Positions 17,145-26,544 of a stretch of 64,000 nt of DNA are shown here, piece after piece (within the stretch, counting starts at the first letter, position 1; each line of letters opens with the position of its first letter). The stretch spans positions 2,550,501 to 2,614,500 of the forward strand of contig JBDWTN010000007.1 in assembly GCA_039984955.1 (NCBI GenBank), read 5' to 3'. The notes beneath the pieces were generated by a model that worked only from the letters and a program-made list of their open reading frames with translations, made no database searches and had not been told where the DNA came from. The translations under genes and the position numbers were made by a program. Source of the DNA: Marinobacter alexandrii (GTDB lineage Bacteria > Bacteroidota > Bacteroidia > Cytophagales > Cyclobacteriaceae).

Positions 17145-17552
17145 TTAGCTATTAAATTCAGGATCTTCTTGATATTTAGAAGGGCACTTGAGTAGGATTT
17201 TTTCTGCAACAAATTTATCTCCTTGATAAGAACCGACAATGACTACCTGTTCAGAACGTATAAAATCAGTAGGAACTGGATTGGCGTGTAGTACTTGTTG
17301 CTGCACCCCATTCTCATCAATCATTTCGAACTTGAAAGAAAGCTTATCAGGACTCTCCTCTATACCAACTATTTCACCTGAGGCTGTTTTAGGTAATTCT
17401 CCAACAACATGGATGCTCTTTTTGAATCCCTTTTCAGAGAGCTTTTTGGCTTCACCAAAGGTGACGTAAGTGCTGGCGTCCCCAGCCATAGAAATGATAA
17501 TGGCAATGGCTATTCCAATAATAACAATTGCTCCTATGTATTTCGTTTTCAT
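17145..17552 (-). CDS. ccmE: Haem chaperone CcmE, Cys-x3-Tyr variant
   Basis: A 135-residue periplasmic haem chaperone held by one N-terminal helix (about 5-24), followed by an OB-fold (VVGELPKTASGEIVGIEE, FKFEMIDENGVQQQV, VVIVGSYQGDKFVAEKIL). In the usual CcmE the haem-binding residue is the His of HDENY. Here the equivalent place reads KCPSKY, giving Cys123 and Tyr127. This Cys-x3-Tyr form is known from Desulfovibrio-type and archaeal system I* CcmE, where Cys binds haem. It overlaps the ccmD-like gene by 4 bp. Confidence 0.9.
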   Translation of the reverse strand: MKTKYIGAIVIIGIAIAIIISMAGDASTYVTFGEAKKLSEKGFKKSIHVVGELPKTASGEIVGIEESPDKLSFKFEMIDENGVQQQVLHANPVPTDFIRSEQVVIVGSYQGDKFVAEKILLKCPSKYQEDPEFNS

Positions 17553-17767
17553 TTTTCTCTTACTTCTTTTTCTAACTGCTTAGTCCTTTTGTCGAGCCTA
17601 AAAAGCAAAACAAAGAAACCCGCCAAAATGATAAGAATAACACCTATAACAATATAAATTTTTCCTTCGCCACGAAAATTATCAGCCATTTCCACTTGCG
17701 AATAACTTACAAGTGAACCAAGCGAGAAAAATCCTGTCATTAGAGGTTTTAAGTATTTCTTCATCAT
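17549..17767 (-). CDS. ccmD: CcmD-like small membrane protein
   Basis: A 72-residue protein. A hydrophobic N-terminus (about 8-22) is followed by a clear single helix YIVIGVILIILAGFFVLLF (about 38-56) and a charged tail RLDKRTKQLEKEVREK. Size, topology and position between ccmC and ccmE match CcmD, which helps release haem-loaded CcmE from CcmC. Sequence similarity in CcmD is always weak, so the call rests mostly on context. It overlaps ccmE by 4 bp and follows ccmC by 9 bp. Confidence 0.7.
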   Translation of the reverse strand: MMKKYLKPLMTGFFSLGSLVSYSQVEMADNFRGEGKIYIVIGVILIILAGFFVLLFRLDKRTKQLEKEVREK

Positions 17768-17776
17768 GCTAATTTT

Positions 17777-18454
17777 TCAATCTTGATTATCATTTTCATA
17801 TTGAATCAACCCAATACGGGATGAAATAGTTGCCATCCAGAAGCCCAATAAGGTCCATCCAATTACAGCCACATAAAATACTTTTTTGAGATTACTGTCT
17901 GTATCATAAATACTAAGCGCAGGGTTACCTCCATTGCCAGGATGTAGGCTGTCAGTCATTCTAGGGAGAATGAAAAGCAAAGGAATCATTAAAGCAAAAG
18001 CGAAAATGTTATAAACAGCTGATATTTTGTTTCGCTGTTGTTCATCTTGTATCGAACTCCTTAAGACAAAGTACGCCAGGTATATAAGCAAAGAAACCGC
18101 TGATGCATTCTGCTTTGGATCATTACTCCAGTATTCTCCCCAAGCAAATTTTGCCCAGAGCATTCCAGACAGAATGCCCAAAATCCCAAAAAACAAACCA
18201 ACTGTTGCTAATTTTTCACTAAAAATATCTGACTGGTAGCTCCCTGACTTCAAATACTTCACTGCATGAATGACGGAAGCGGTAAATACGAGAATCATCC
18301 CAAACCACATCGGTACATGAAAATGAAGGACACGGATAGTCTCATTTAGAATAGGTAGTCTCGGAACAGGAAACAATAAACCTGCAATCACTGTGTAAAC
18401 GAGAATTGCCACACATAACCATTTCCACCAATTCGTTTTTAGCAAATACCCCAT
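17777..18454 (-). CDS. ccmC: Haem exporter/handling protein CcmC
   Basis: A 225-residue six-helix inner-membrane protein of the HHP family that loads haem onto CcmE. The WWD loop is WAKFAWGEYWSNDPK (100-114), and the flanking haem-ligand His is probably His44 or His46 (LHFHVPMW), with a second His near 63 (VIHAV). Its start shares one base with the ccmB stop, so the two are tightly coupled. Confidence 0.9.
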   Translation of the reverse strand: MGYLLKTNWWKWLCVAILVYTVIAGLLFPVPRLPILNETIRVLHFHVPMWFGMILVFTASVIHAVKYLKSGSYQSDIFSEKLATVGLFFGILGILSGMLWAKFAWGEYWSNDPKQNASAVSLLIYLAYFVLRSSIQDEQQRNKISAVYNIFAFALMIPLLFILPRMTDSLHPGNGGNPALSIYDTDSNLKKVFYVAVIGWTLLGFWMATISSRIGLIQYENDNQD

Positions 18455-19107
18455 TAGGATTTCCAGATAAAAGGGAACAAAATAAACGTGAGCGCAATGA
18501 TAATCACATCGACTGAAAAGAGTGTAGCAATATTACCCTGAATCTGCATTAGAATGTATCCATCAAGGACTTTGAAACTGTTGCTAATCGATAAAATAAG
18601 TACTGGGATTATCACGGGAAACCCAAGAACCGCCATCATAATTGATCTATTGCTAGTTCTAAATGCGATTGCCGAGACCATTGTAAAAGCAGAACTTAAC
18701 CCAAGACAACCCAGAACTAAATTGAGAGTAAATAGAGGATAATTAATGATTGGATTCCCAAGTAATACGCCATAAATAACAAGTGAGATGATACTGATTG
18801 AAATCAGATAAATAAATGAATAAATCAGTTTTGCAAAAATGATCTCATTCGGTCTACACAAAAAATAATAATAATGTGACCTTCTTTCCTCTTGAATAAA
18901 GCTTTTTGAAATAGCGTTAATAGAAGTGAAGAGTAGTATAATCCAAAATAAAGCATTCCACACCTCCATAGATACAAATCCTTGAAAAGCCATATAGGCA
19001 GCAAAAATGGTAGACGCGAGGTATAGTAAAATTCCAGATATAGGATTCTGTTGTCTCCAGTCTACGATTAGATCTTTTTTTATAAGGGATATAATGCGTT
19101 CCACCAC
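18454..19107 (-). CDS. ccmB: CcmB, membrane subunit of the haem-maturation ABC transporter
   Basis: A 217-residue membrane protein with six helices and the CcmB N-terminus (LIKKDLIVDWRQQNPISGILLYL) and FTSINAISKSFIQEERRSHYYY. It is the permease of the CcmAB ATPase that drives release of haem-loaded CcmE. The partner ATPase ccmA is not adjacent or elsewhere in the window. There is no ATG: translation must begin at GTG 19107 or 19104, and a TACCTTTG promoter box lies only 3 bp upstream, so the mRNA may be leaderless. This is the first gene of the ccm operon. Confidence 0.85.
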   Translation of the reverse strand: MVERIISLIKKDLIVDWRQQNPISGILLYLASTIFAAYMAFQGFVSMEVWNALFWIILLFTSINAISKSFIQEERRSHYYYFLCRPNEIIFAKLIYSFIYLISISIISLVIYGVLLGNPIINYPLFTLNLVLGCLGLSSAFTMVSAIAFRTSNRSIMMAVLGFPVIIPVLILSISNSFKVLDGYILMQIQGNIATLFSVDVIIIALTFILFPFIWKS

Positions 19108-19110
19108 ACA

Positions 19111-19118
19111 AAGGTACC
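19111..19118 (-). promoter_or_regulatory. TAnnTTTG box of the ccm operon
   Basis: TACCTTTG on the minus strand matches the Bacteroidetes -7 element exactly and faces the ccm operon. No TTG is present at the expected -33 distance. Because it ends 3 bp before the first possible ccmB start codon, initiation would be at or very near the start codon. Confidence 0.45.
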
Positions 19119-19186
19119 ATCAAGAGTGAAAAGCTATCTTGTTATCAAGTTCTAAAACCTTTAGAATTGTATTAAAATCAAAAAAA

Positions 19187-20206
19187 TTGAATAACTCATC
19201 TTCTATTTTAGTAACGGGTTCTGCTGGTTTTATAGGATTCCATTTAGCGAAAAGGCTTCTCGATGAAGGTTTTCAGGTTATCGGAATTGATTCTCTCAAT
19301 GATTATTATGATGTTTCATTAAAAGAAGCGAGAAACAATATCTTAGAGAGACAGAAAAACTATCATTTCTACAAAGAATCGCTGGAAAATTATGCTTCAA
19401 TCAAATCTATTTTTGAGAAGAATCGTCCTAAAATTGTTGTCAATTTAGCTGCTCAAGCGGGTGTCAGGTACTCTCTGACTAACCCTCATGCATATACAAG
19501 CGCTAATGTCACAGGGTTCCTTAATATTCTTGAGTCATGCAAAGACTTTGATATAGATCATTTGCTTTATGCATCTTCAAGCTCTGTTTATGGCGCTAAC
19601 ACATCCATGCCTTTCAGTGTGAATCAAAATGTAGATCACCCCTTATCACTATATGCAGCAACGAAAAAATCAAACGAATTAATGGCGCATACATATGCAT
19701 CAAGTTTTGGTTTACCTGTGACAGGTCTGCGTTTTTTTACTGTTTATGGTCCATGGGGAAGACCGGATATGGCTTTGTTTCTCTTCACAAAGGCAATTCT
19801 TAATCAAGAATCTATAGATGTTTTTAATTATGGTAAAATGAAAAGAGATTTTACCTATGTCAAAGACATTATCGAAGGAATTTATCGCCTTATCGCTCAC
19901 CCGCCCAAGAAAAGGGATGATTGGGATTCAATGCATCCAAATCCAGCCTTTAGTTTTGCGCCATATCAATTATTTAATATTGGTAGTAACAATCCAGTAG
20001 AGCTCATGGAATACATCTCTGCGATAGAAAAAAAATTGGGTAAAAAAGCGATCATTAATTTTCAACCGCTCCAAATAGGGGACGTTCCAGAAACATTCGC
20101 AGATATTAGTAGCCTGGCTGAGTTGACTGACTTTAGACCACAGACAAATATTGACGATGGAGTCAGCGATTTTGTAGAATGGTATAGAGAATTCTATCAG
20201 GTTTGA
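19187..20206 (+). CDS. UDP-glucuronate 4-epimerase-like NAD-dependent epimerase
   Basis: An extended short-chain dehydrogenase/reductase that probably interconverts UDP-glucuronate and UDP-galacturonate. GSAGFIGFHLA is the NAD-binding loop. GIDSLNDYYDVSLKEAR is characteristic of the CapI/UDP-glucuronate epimerase group. SSSVYG and YAATKKSNE give the catalytic Ser-Tyr-Lys. No in-frame ATG exists: I chose TTG 19187 because it leaves six residues before the ILVTGSAG strand, as in relatives. TTG 19139 would add 16 residues. It opens the polysaccharide locus. Confidence 0.85.
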   Translation: MNNSSSILVTGSAGFIGFHLAKRLLDEGFQVIGIDSLNDYYDVSLKEARNNILERQKNYHFYKESLENYASIKSIFEKNRPKIVVNLAAQAGVRYSLTNPHAYTSANVTGFLNILESCKDFDIDHLLYASSSSVYGANTSMPFSVNQNVDHPLSLYAATKKSNELMAHTYASSFGLPVTGLRFFTVYGPWGRPDMALFLFTKAILNQESIDVFNYGKMKRDFTYVKDIIEGIYRLIAHPPKKRDDWDSMHPNPAFSFAPYQLFNIGSNNPVELMEYISAIEKKLGKKAIINFQPLQIGDVPETFADISSLAELTDFRPQTNIDDGVSDFVEWYREFYQV

Positions 20207-20208
20207 GG

Positions 20209-21264
20209 ATGCCAAAGAGAGCTAAAATACTGATTACTGGAGGAGCAGGATTTATTGGGTCACATGTCATGCGAAGGTTTATTAAGACAGACAAATACCA
20301 TATTGTTAACTTAGATAAGTTGACATATGCAGGTAACCTTGAAAATCTAAAAGACATTGAGGATAGTTCAAATTATGAGTTTATCAAGGGAGATATCTGT
20401 GATTTTGAATTTGTTAAAGGGCTATTCACGAGGAATAATTTTTATGGTGTTATTCATTTGGCAGCTGAGTCCCATGTCGACAGAAGTATCTCGAATCCAA
20501 TAGAATTTATTCAGACCAATGTTGTTGGGACAATGAGTCTATTAAATGCGGCAAAGAATTCATGGAATCAAAGCGCTAATCATAGGTTTTATCATGTTTC
20601 AACTGATGAGGTCTATGGTTCATTAGGAGATGAAGGATTCTTTTCAGAAACTACTCCGTACGACCCAAAATCTCCTTACTCTGCATCAAAGGCTTCATCA
20701 GATCACTTTGTCAGAGCCTATGGAAATACATATGGCTTGCCACATGTAATTTCTAACAGTTCAAATAATTATGGTCCTAATCAATTTCCTGAGAAATTGA
20801 TCCCATTGATGATTCATAATATTAAAAATAGGAAGCCCTTACCAATCTATGGAAAAGGATATAATATACGAGATTGGTTATATGTTGAAGATCATGCTCG
20901 AGCCATTGAATTAATTTTTGAGCAAGGGGGAAATGGTGAAACTTATAACGTAGGAGGATTTAATGAGTGGAAGAATATTGATTTGATCCATTTACTGTGT
21001 GATATTATGGATAAAAAGCTAGGTAATGAACAGGGTACTTCTAGAAAGCTAATCACGTTAGTAAAAGATAGAGCAGGTCATGATATGCGCTACGCTATTG
21101 ATGCTAGCAAGCTCAATTCAGAATTGGGTTGGAAACCTTCTTTGCAGTTTGCTGAAGGATTAGAAAAAACGGTAGATTGGTATTTTGAAAATGAGAAATG
21201 GCTGAATGATGTTACCTCTGGTGATTATCAAAAGTACTATGAAGAATATTATACAAATAGGTAG
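20209..21264 (+). CDS. rfbB: dTDP-glucose 4,6-dehydratase
   Basis: A 351-residue NAD-dependent dehydratase that makes dTDP-4-keto-6-deoxyglucose, the second step to dTDP-rhamnose and other deoxysugars. GGAGFIGSHV is the NAD loop, LAAESHVDRSI and TDEVYGSLG are typical of RmlB, and YSASKASSDH carries the catalytic Tyr/Lys. The ATG at 20209 lies 2 bp after the preceding stop and gives MPKRAKILITGG; the frame extends two codons upstream to a TTG that is unlikely to be used. Followed by rfbA and rfbC. Confidence 0.95.
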   Translation: MPKRAKILITGGAGFIGSHVMRRFIKTDKYHIVNLDKLTYAGNLENLKDIEDSSNYEFIKGDICDFEFVKGLFTRNNFYGVIHLAAESHVDRSISNPIEFIQTNVVGTMSLLNAAKNSWNQSANHRFYHVSTDEVYGSLGDEGFFSETTPYDPKSPYSASKASSDHFVRAYGNTYGLPHVISNSSNNYGPNQFPEKLIPLMIHNIKNRKPLPIYGKGYNIRDWLYVEDHARAIELIFEQGGNGETYNVGGFNEWKNIDLIHLLCDIMDKKLGNEQGTSRKLITLVKDRAGHDMRYAIDASKLNSELGWKPSLQFAEGLEKTVDWYFENEKWLNDVTSGDYQKYYEEYYTNR

Positions 21265-21267
21265 ATC

Positions 21268-22131
21268 GTGAAAGGAATAATTTTAGCAGGCGGCTCAGGT
21301 ACACGTCTTTATCCGTTGACATATGCTGTAAGCAAGCAAATCTTGCCGGTTTACGATAAACCAATGATCTATTATCCCCTTTCTACTTTAATGTTATCGG
21401 GAATCAATGAAATTTTGATCATTAGTACACAAAGAGATTTGCCAATATTCCAAGATTTACTAGGGGACGGGTCTGAATTGGGCTGCTCCTTCTCTTATAC
21501 TGTACAGGAAGAGCCAAAAGGATTGGCAGAGGCCTTTATTATAGGAGAGGACTTCATAGGAACTGATTGTGTTGCCCTAATTTTGGGAGATAATATTTTC
21601 TATGCATCTGGTTTGCCAAAAAAACTTCAGACCTGTATCGATCCTAATGGAGGCATTGTCTTTGCCTACCACGTTAATGATCCCGAAAGATATGGAGTAA
21701 TTGAATTCGATGAGAATAAAAAAGCTATCTCTATTGAAGAAAAACCAACTAATCCTAAATCTAACTATGCAGTTCCTGGGCTTTATTACTATGACAATGA
21801 AGTTGTAGAGATTGCTAGGAATGTGAAGCCAAGTTCGAGAGGAGAACTCGAAATCACAGATATCAATAACTTCTATTTGCAAAGAGATAAACTAAATGTT
21901 CAAGTATTCAATAGGGGTACAGCGTGGTTGGATACGGGAACGTTCGCCTCTCTCATGCAAGCTGGAAACTTTGTTAAGGTAATTGAAGAGCGCCAAGGAC
22001 TTAAAGTGGGTTGCATAGAGGAGGTGGCTTTTTACATGAATTTCATCTCAGCAGAAGAGTTGGAGACATTAGCTAAGCCGTTAGAAAAAAGTGGCTATGG
22101 GAGCTATTTGTTAAGTGTTTTAAAGAAATGA
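21268..22131 (+). CDS. rfbA: Glucose-1-phosphate thymidylyltransferase
   Basis: A 287-residue nucleotidyltransferase that forms dTDP-glucose from dTTP and glucose-1-phosphate. [11 protein letters not shown] is the nucleotide-binding signature, followed by [28 protein letters not shown] and LGDNIFY, all typical of RmlA. GTG start at 21268, 3 bp after rfbB; the stop overlaps rfbC by 4 bp. Confidence 0.95.
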   Translation: MKGIILAGGSGTRLYPLTYAVSKQILPVYDKPMIYYPLSTLMLSGINEILIISTQRDLPIFQDLLGDGSELGCSFSYTVQEEPKGLAEAFIIGEDFIGTDCVALILGDNIFYASGLPKKLQTCIDPNGGIVFAYHVNDPERYGVIEFDENKKAISIEEKPTNPKSNYAVPGLYYYDNEVVEIARNVKPSSRGELEITDINNFYLQRDKLNVQVFNRGTAWLDTGTFASLMQAGNFVKVIEERQGLKVGCIEEVAFYMNFISAEELETLAKPLEKSGYGSYLLSVLKK

Positions 22132-22679
22132 AGGGAGAAAAAAGTAATTTAAAGGATTGTTGGATACTTGAACCAGATGTGTTTGAGGATGAAAGAGGAT
22201 ATTTTTATGAAGGGTTCAATATTGAGAAATTTAAAAAGGCGACAGGATTAGATTTTGATGTGAAGCAAATCAATCAATCAAGATCCTCTAAAGGCGTTCT
22301 AAGAGGTTTACATTTTCAGCGAGGAGATAGGGCACAAGCAAAATTAGTTTCATGTATTGAAGGTGAAGTATTAGATGTGGCAGTGGATTTAAGAAAGAAC
22401 TCTCCAGATTTTGGAATCTATTCAATAGTTAGGCTCTCAGCCCATAACAAGAAACATTTCTACATTCCCAAGGGTATGGCACATGGTTTCTTAGTGCTTA
22501 CAGATTATGCAAAACTGATGTATCAAGTTGATGAACTTTACTCAAAAGAACATGATTCAGGAATTATTTTCAATGACCCTGACATAAAAATTAGCTGGGG
22601 GCTTTCCGAAGATCAAATAATTCTTTCGGAAAGAGATAAAAATTTACCATTACTAAAGCAAGTAAAAACTGATTTCTAA
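22128..22679 (+). CDS. rfbC: dTDP-4-dehydrorhamnose 3,5-epimerase
   Basis: A 183-residue cupin-fold epimerase, third enzyme of the dTDP-L-rhamnose route. LRGLHFQ (about 59-65) carries the catalytic His, and [10 protein letters not shown] and the Tyr-rich [15 protein letters not shown] segment complete the active site. Overlaps rfbA by 4 bp and shares one base with the next gene. The reductase rfbD that should follow is not in the window, so either it is elsewhere or the pathway diverts to another 6-deoxysugar. Confidence 0.95.
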   Translation: MKGEKSNLKDCWILEPDVFEDERGYFYEGFNIEKFKKATGLDFDVKQINQSRSSKGVLRGLHFQRGDRAQAKLVSCIEGEVLDVAVDLRKNSPDFGIYSIVRLSAHNKKHFYIPKGMAHGFLVLTDYAKLMYQVDELYSKEHDSGIIFNDPDIKISWGLSEDQIILSERDKNLPLLKQVKTDF

Positions 22680-23623
22680 TGTCGAAAAAGAAAATATTAA
22701 TAACCGGAGGGGCAGGATTTCTAGGTTCGCATCTATGTGATCGATTTATTAAAGAAGGATATCATGTTGTAGCAATGGATAACCTACTGACAGGTGATAT
22801 TGCCAATATTGAGCATTTGATGGGGCATAAGGATTTTGAGTTTCAACATCACGATGTTTCGAACTATGTACATGTTTCAGGTGATCTAGAATATGTTCTT
22901 CATTTTGCTTCTCCAGCGAGTCCAATTGATTATCTCAAAATGCCAATTCAAACAATGAAAGTTGGCTCTTTGGGGACACTAAATTGCCTGGGTCTTGCAA
23001 AAGTTAAGGGAGCAAGAATGCTGATTGCTTCAACATCAGAGGTATACGGAGACCCTCTTGTTCACCCTCAAACAGAGGAGTATTGGGGGAATGTAAATCC
23101 AGTGGGACCTAGAGGAGTATACGATGAGGCTAAAAGATTTCAAGAAGCATTGACCATGGCTTATCATACATTCCACGGATTAGAAACCAGGATTGTTAGA
23201 ATTTTTAACACATTCGGCCCACGAATGAGACTAGATGATGGAAGGGTATTGCCAGCCTTTATTTCGCAGGCTTTAAGAGGAGAAAATCTTACCGCTTTTG
23301 GCGATGGTTCTCAGACACGTTCTTTTACTTATGTTGATGACTTAGTTGAAGGAATTTATCGATTGTTAAAAAGTGACTATGCTCAACCAGTTAATATTGG
23401 AAACCCCGAAGAAATTACAATTAATGAGTTTGGGGAAGAGATTATTCGATTGACTGGTAGTAAGTCCAAGATTGTTTACAAAGACTTACCCAAGGATGAT
23501 CCGAAACAACGTAAACCGGATATTAGTCTTGCCAAGAGTATTTTGGATTGGAAACCACAGTTTACAAGATCTCAGGGGCTAACACCAACGCTCGAATATT
23601 TCCAGAAAAAGGTATTAGGGTAA
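22679..23623 (+). CDS. UDP-glucuronate decarboxylase (UDP-xylose synthase)-like
   Basis: A 314-residue short-chain dehydrogenase/reductase. [15 protein letters not shown] is the NAD loop. [22 protein letters not shown] split around residues 77-98, STSEVYGDP and [11 protein letters not shown] are the hallmark motifs of UDP-xylose synthase, with Tyr/Lys in YDEAKR. It would convert UDP-glucuronate to UDP-xylose in the cytoplasm. This draws on the same UDP-glucuronate pool as the epimerase at the start of the locus. Confidence 0.9.
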   Translation: MSKKKILITGGAGFLGSHLCDRFIKEGYHVVAMDNLLTGDIANIEHLMGHKDFEFQHHDVSNYVHVSGDLEYVLHFASPASPIDYLKMPIQTMKVGSLGTLNCLGLAKVKGARMLIASTSEVYGDPLVHPQTEEYWGNVNPVGPRGVYDEAKRFQEALTMAYHTFHGLETRIVRIFNTFGPRMRLDDGRVLPAFISQALRGENLTAFGDGSQTRSFTYVDDLVEGIYRLLKSDYAQPVNIGNPEEITINEFGEEIIRLTGSKSKIVYKDLPKDDPKQRKPDISLAKSILDWKPQFTRSQGLTPTLEYFQKKVLG

Positions 23624-23632
23624 GTTTTATCC

Positions 23633-23640
23633 TATTTTTG
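23633..23640 (+). promoter_or_regulatory. Internal TAnnTTTG box before the UDP-HexNAc dehydrogenase gene
   Basis: TATTTTTG matches the -7 consensus and lies 19 bp before the next ATG in a 36-bp intergenic gap, one of the few gaps in this part of the locus. No TTG is seen at the usual upstream distance. It could start an internal transcript covering the dehydrogenase and cys genes. Confidence 0.4.
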
Positions 23641-23659
23641 CAGCCTAATTTATTCAGAT

Positions 23660-24913
23660 ATGGATTACAATGTCGGTATTATTGGCTTAGGTTATGTTGG
23701 CCTTCCTCTTGCAGTGGAGAGTGGAAAATTATACCCAACAGTTGGATTTGATATCGATTTAGGAAGAATTGGAGAGCTAAGGTCGGGAAATGACCGAACA
23801 TTGGAAGTAACTAGTGAAGAGCTAAAGGAATCCACTTTCTTGAAATGTTCGCAAGAGCGAAAGGACCTGTCTGAATGTAATTTTTACATTGTTACAGTTC
23901 CTACACCGATTGATGAGAACAAAAACCCGGACTTGAGACCGATGATTTCAGCGTCTCAAATGATAGCTTCTTTTCTTAATGATGGTGATATAGTTGTGTA
24001 TGAATCAACTGTTTTTCCAGGGTGCACGGAGGAGGTTTGTGTGCCGATTTTAGAGGAAGGTAGTGGCCTATTTTTTAATAAAGATTTCTATTGTGGCTAT
24101 TCTCCTGAACGAATTAATCCGGGTGACAAAGAACATCGTATCACGAATATTCTTAAAATAACTAGCGGGAGTGATGAAAATTCCTCAGAAAAAGTTGATT
24201 TTTTTTATAAGTCGTTTATCAAGGCAGGCACCTACAGAGCATCATCAATTAAAGTAGCCGAAGCAGCTAAAGTCATTGAAAATTCTCAAAGAGATATCAA
24301 TATCGCTTTTGTGAATGAACTAGCAATCATTTTTGATAAACTAGAAATAGATACCAATGAAGTGCTCGAAGCGGCTGGAACTAAGTGGAATTTTCTCCCC
24401 TTCAGACCAGGACTTGTTGGTGGGCATTGTATTGGTGTAGATCCCTTCTATCTCACACAAAAGGCAGAATCAGTAGGTCATCACCCTCAGGTAATTTTAT
24501 CCGGTAGGAAAATAAATGATCAGATGGGAGAGTACGTGGCTCAGAAGGTCATAAAGCTGTTGGGCAGTAAAGGAGAGTTGAGTAATGAATCCAAAGTCTT
24601 AATTCTTGGTTTTACATTCAAGGAGAATTGTCCTGATACTCGCAATACACGTGTGATTGATATTTACGATGAGTTTTTAACTTATGGAATAAAAGTTGAA
24701 ATATTTGATCCTCAAGCGGATAAAAAACAGGTGAAATCAGAATATGGAATTTTGCTTGAGGACACGATAAAAAATGATTATAATGCAATTATCCTAGCAG
24801 TCGCTCATACTGAATTTTTAAGTATGGACTGGAAAGCACTTAGAAAATCTACGTCAGTCATTTATGATGTGAAGAGTATTCTTCCGAAAGTTTTAGTAGA
24901 TGGCAGATTATAA
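23660..24913 (+). CDS. UDP-N-acetylhexosamine 6-dehydrogenase (TviB/WbpA-type)
   Basis: A 417-residue nucleotide-sugar dehydrogenase that oxidises a UDP-HexNAc to the uronic acid with two NAD+. [10 protein letters not shown] (9-18) is the NAD loop, [11 protein letters not shown] and STVFPGCTE are typical of TviB/VipA, and [12 protein letters not shown] near residue 255 holds the catalytic Cys. The C-terminal UDP-binding domain begins with [14 protein letters not shown]. The product uronate may be the carboxylate that the later ATP-grasp enzyme amidates (inference). The stop overlaps cysC by 14 bp. Confidence 0.9.
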   Translation: MDYNVGIIGLGYVGLPLAVESGKLYPTVGFDIDLGRIGELRSGNDRTLEVTSEELKESTFLKCSQERKDLSECNFYIVTVPTPIDENKNPDLRPMISASQMIASFLNDGDIVVYESTVFPGCTEEVCVPILEEGSGLFFNKDFYCGYSPERINPGDKEHRITNILKITSGSDENSSEKVDFFYKSFIKAGTYRASSIKVAEAAKVIENSQRDINIAFVNELAIIFDKLEIDTNEVLEAAGTKWNFLPFRPGLVGGHCIGVDPFYLTQKAESVGHHPQVILSGRKINDQMGEYVAQKVIKLLGSKGELSNESKVLILGFTFKENCPDTRNTRVIDIYDEFLTYGIKVEIFDPQADKKQVKSEYGILLEDTIKNDYNAIILAVAHTEFLSMDWKALRKSTSVIYDVKSILPKVLVDGRL

Positions 24914-25502
24914 GGAAAACATTATCCCCCATTCTCACCAAATTAGACTCGAAGATCGAATCCTGCAAAAAGGTTTTAGGCCAAAATTAGTGTGGTTTAC
25001 TGGCCTCTCTGGATCTGGAAAATCAACACTAGCCAGTGGCTTAGAAGCTTATTTCTTTAATAAAAATGTCAGTACCTACGTTCTCGATGGTGATAATATC
25101 CGAAGTGGACTCAATAATGATCTGGATTTTGGTGATATAGGAAGAAAAGAGAATATTAGAAGAATATCAGAAGTTTCAAAATTGTTTGTGGATGCAGGTG
25201 TGTTAGTCTTTACAGCATTCATCTCACCATTCAATGAAGACCGAGAGACGGCAAGAAAACTAATAGGGAGTGAGAATTTTATTGAGGTATTCGTAGAATG
25301 CCCTTTGAAGATATGTGAAGAGAGAGACGTAAAAGGCCTTTATAAAAAAGCCAGAGCTGGCGAGATTGAAAATTTTACTGGGATAAGTTCACCTTTTGAG
25401 AAACCGACCAATTCAGACATAAAACTGAACACGGCTGAACATTCATTAGATGAGTGTTTAAAGAAATTAATTGAAGAAATAGAACCGAAAATAAGATTAT
25501 GA
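24900..25502 (+). CDS. cysC: Adenylyl-sulfate kinase
   Basis: A 200-residue APS kinase that phosphorylates adenylyl-sulfate to PAPS. Walker A is GLSGSGKST (about 36-44), followed by [14 protein letters not shown] and [12 protein letters not shown], the APS-binding segments. It is a standalone enzyme, not fused to CysN. Its start lies inside the end of the sugar dehydrogenase gene, which ties PAPS formation to the polysaccharide transcript. Confidence 0.95.
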   Translation: MADYKENIIPHSHQIRLEDRILQKGFRPKLVWFTGLSGSGKSTLASGLEAYFFNKNVSTYVLDGDNIRSGLNNDLDFGDIGRKENIRRISEVSKLFVDAGVLVFTAFISPFNEDRETARKLIGSENFIEVFVECPLKICEERDVKGLYKKARAGEIENFTGISSPFEKPTNSDIKLNTAEHSLDECLKKLIEEIEPKIRL

Positions 25503-25521
25503 AATGAACAAAAAGAAAAGC

Positions 25522-25551
25522 TTGTCAATCGAAATGGCATTATACTTTTTG
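25522..25551 (+). promoter_or_regulatory. Candidate promoter before cysD
   Basis: TTG (25522-25524) and TACTTTTTG are separated by 18 bp, one T longer than the TAnnTTTG consensus. The site is in the 101-bp gap between cysC and cysD, about 50 bp before the cysD ATG. It would let cysD-cysN-cysQ respond separately from the upstream sugar genes. Confidence 0.45.
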
Positions 25552-25603
25552 CAAATTCCCGTTTCGGCGGACCGATGTGACCATTTAAAAATGTACATCA
25601 TAC

Positions 25604-26509
25604 ATGAAGAATTATAACCTGACACATTTGAAAGAGTTAGAAGCTGAGTCAATCTACATATTGAGAGAGGTGACTGCTCAGTTTCAGAAACCTGCTATAT
25701 TATTTTCAGGAGGTAAAGACTCCATATGTGTAGCACATTTAGCCCGAAAGGCTTTTCACCCAGGCAAGATTCCATTCCCTTTGGTACACATTGATACTGG
25801 CCATAATTTCCCTGAGACCATGAAGTTTCGAGATAGTTTGATAAATGAATTGGGAGCGAAACTGATTGTTGGTTCAGTCCAGAAATCAATAGATGAAGGT
25901 AGAGCAGTAGAGGAAAAAGGCAAGAATGCCAGTAGAAATGCCATCCAAACAGTGACTTTGTTAGATACAATAGAAGAGTATGGATTCGATGCATGCATAG
26001 GCGGAGCTAGAAGAGATGAGGAAAAAGCAAGAGCGAAGGAGCGATTCTTTTCTCATCGCGATGAGTTTGGACAGTGGGATCCTAAAAATCAGCGACCTGA
26101 ACTTTGGAATATATTTAATGGAAAACAAAGCTATGGAGAGCACTTTCGTGTATTCCCATTGAGCAATTGGACGGAGATGGATGTTTGGCAATATATCATG
26201 GCTGAAAACATAGCGATTCCTTCACTCTACTTTGCTCATCAAAGAGATGTAATTTGGAGAAATAATACATGGTTGCCAGCCTCGAATTTCATCCAAATTG
26301 ATGCCGGGGAAGAAGTCGTCAACAAGCAAATACGGTTTCGTACACTAGGAGATATTACAATCACTGGAGGTATTGAGTCGGATGCGGATTCGTTGGAAAA
26401 AATTGTTGACGAAGTTGCTGCTGCTCGACATACTGAGCGAGGTAATAGAGCAGATGATAAACGTTCTGAGACTGCAATGGAAGATAGAAAGAAGGAAGGA
26501 TATTTTTAG
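25604..26509 (+). CDS. cysD: Sulfate adenylyltransferase subunit 2
   Basis: A 301-residue PP-loop ATP pyrophosphatase; with the CysN GTPase it makes APS from sulfate and ATP. FSGGKDSICVAHLARKAF (about 34-51) is the PP-loop. GGARRDEEKARAKERFFSHRD and GQWDPKNQRPELW are highly conserved CysD motifs, and the C-terminus HTERGNRADDKRSE is also typical. Normally cysN follows directly; here a four-helix-bundle gene is wedged between them. Confidence 0.95.
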   Translation: MKNYNLTHLKELEAESIYILREVTAQFQKPAILFSGGKDSICVAHLARKAFHPGKIPFPLVHIDTGHNFPETMKFRDSLINELGAKLIVGSVQKSIDEGRAVEEKGKNASRNAIQTVTLLDTIEEYGFDACIGGARRDEEKARAKERFFSHRDEFGQWDPKNQRPELWNIFNGKQSYGEHFRVFPLSNWTEMDVWQYIMAENIAIPSLYFAHQRDVIWRNNTWLPASNFIQIDAGEEVVNKQIRFRTLGDITITGGIESDADSLEKIVDEVAAARHTERGNRADDKRSETAMEDRKKEGYF

Positions 26510-26541
26510 GTTAGCCATTGGCTTGTGCTATTAGCCTATAG
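26510..26541. repeat. Left flank repeat of the IVP insertion
   Basis: The 32 bp between the cysD stop and the four-helix-bundle gene contain TTAGCCATTGGC and GCTATTAGCC. Read in reverse complement this gives GGCTAATAGC and GCCAATGGCTAA, which resembles the repeat units on the right flank (26943-26974) in opposite orientation. It looks like the edge of a small inserted element. Confidence 0.45.
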
Positions 26542-26544
26542 TTC

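Noticed and set aside
25504-25617. A 37-codon plus-strand frame between cysC and cysD
   Set aside because: It covers the candidate cysD promoter, overlaps the cysD start out of frame and shows no recognisable features.
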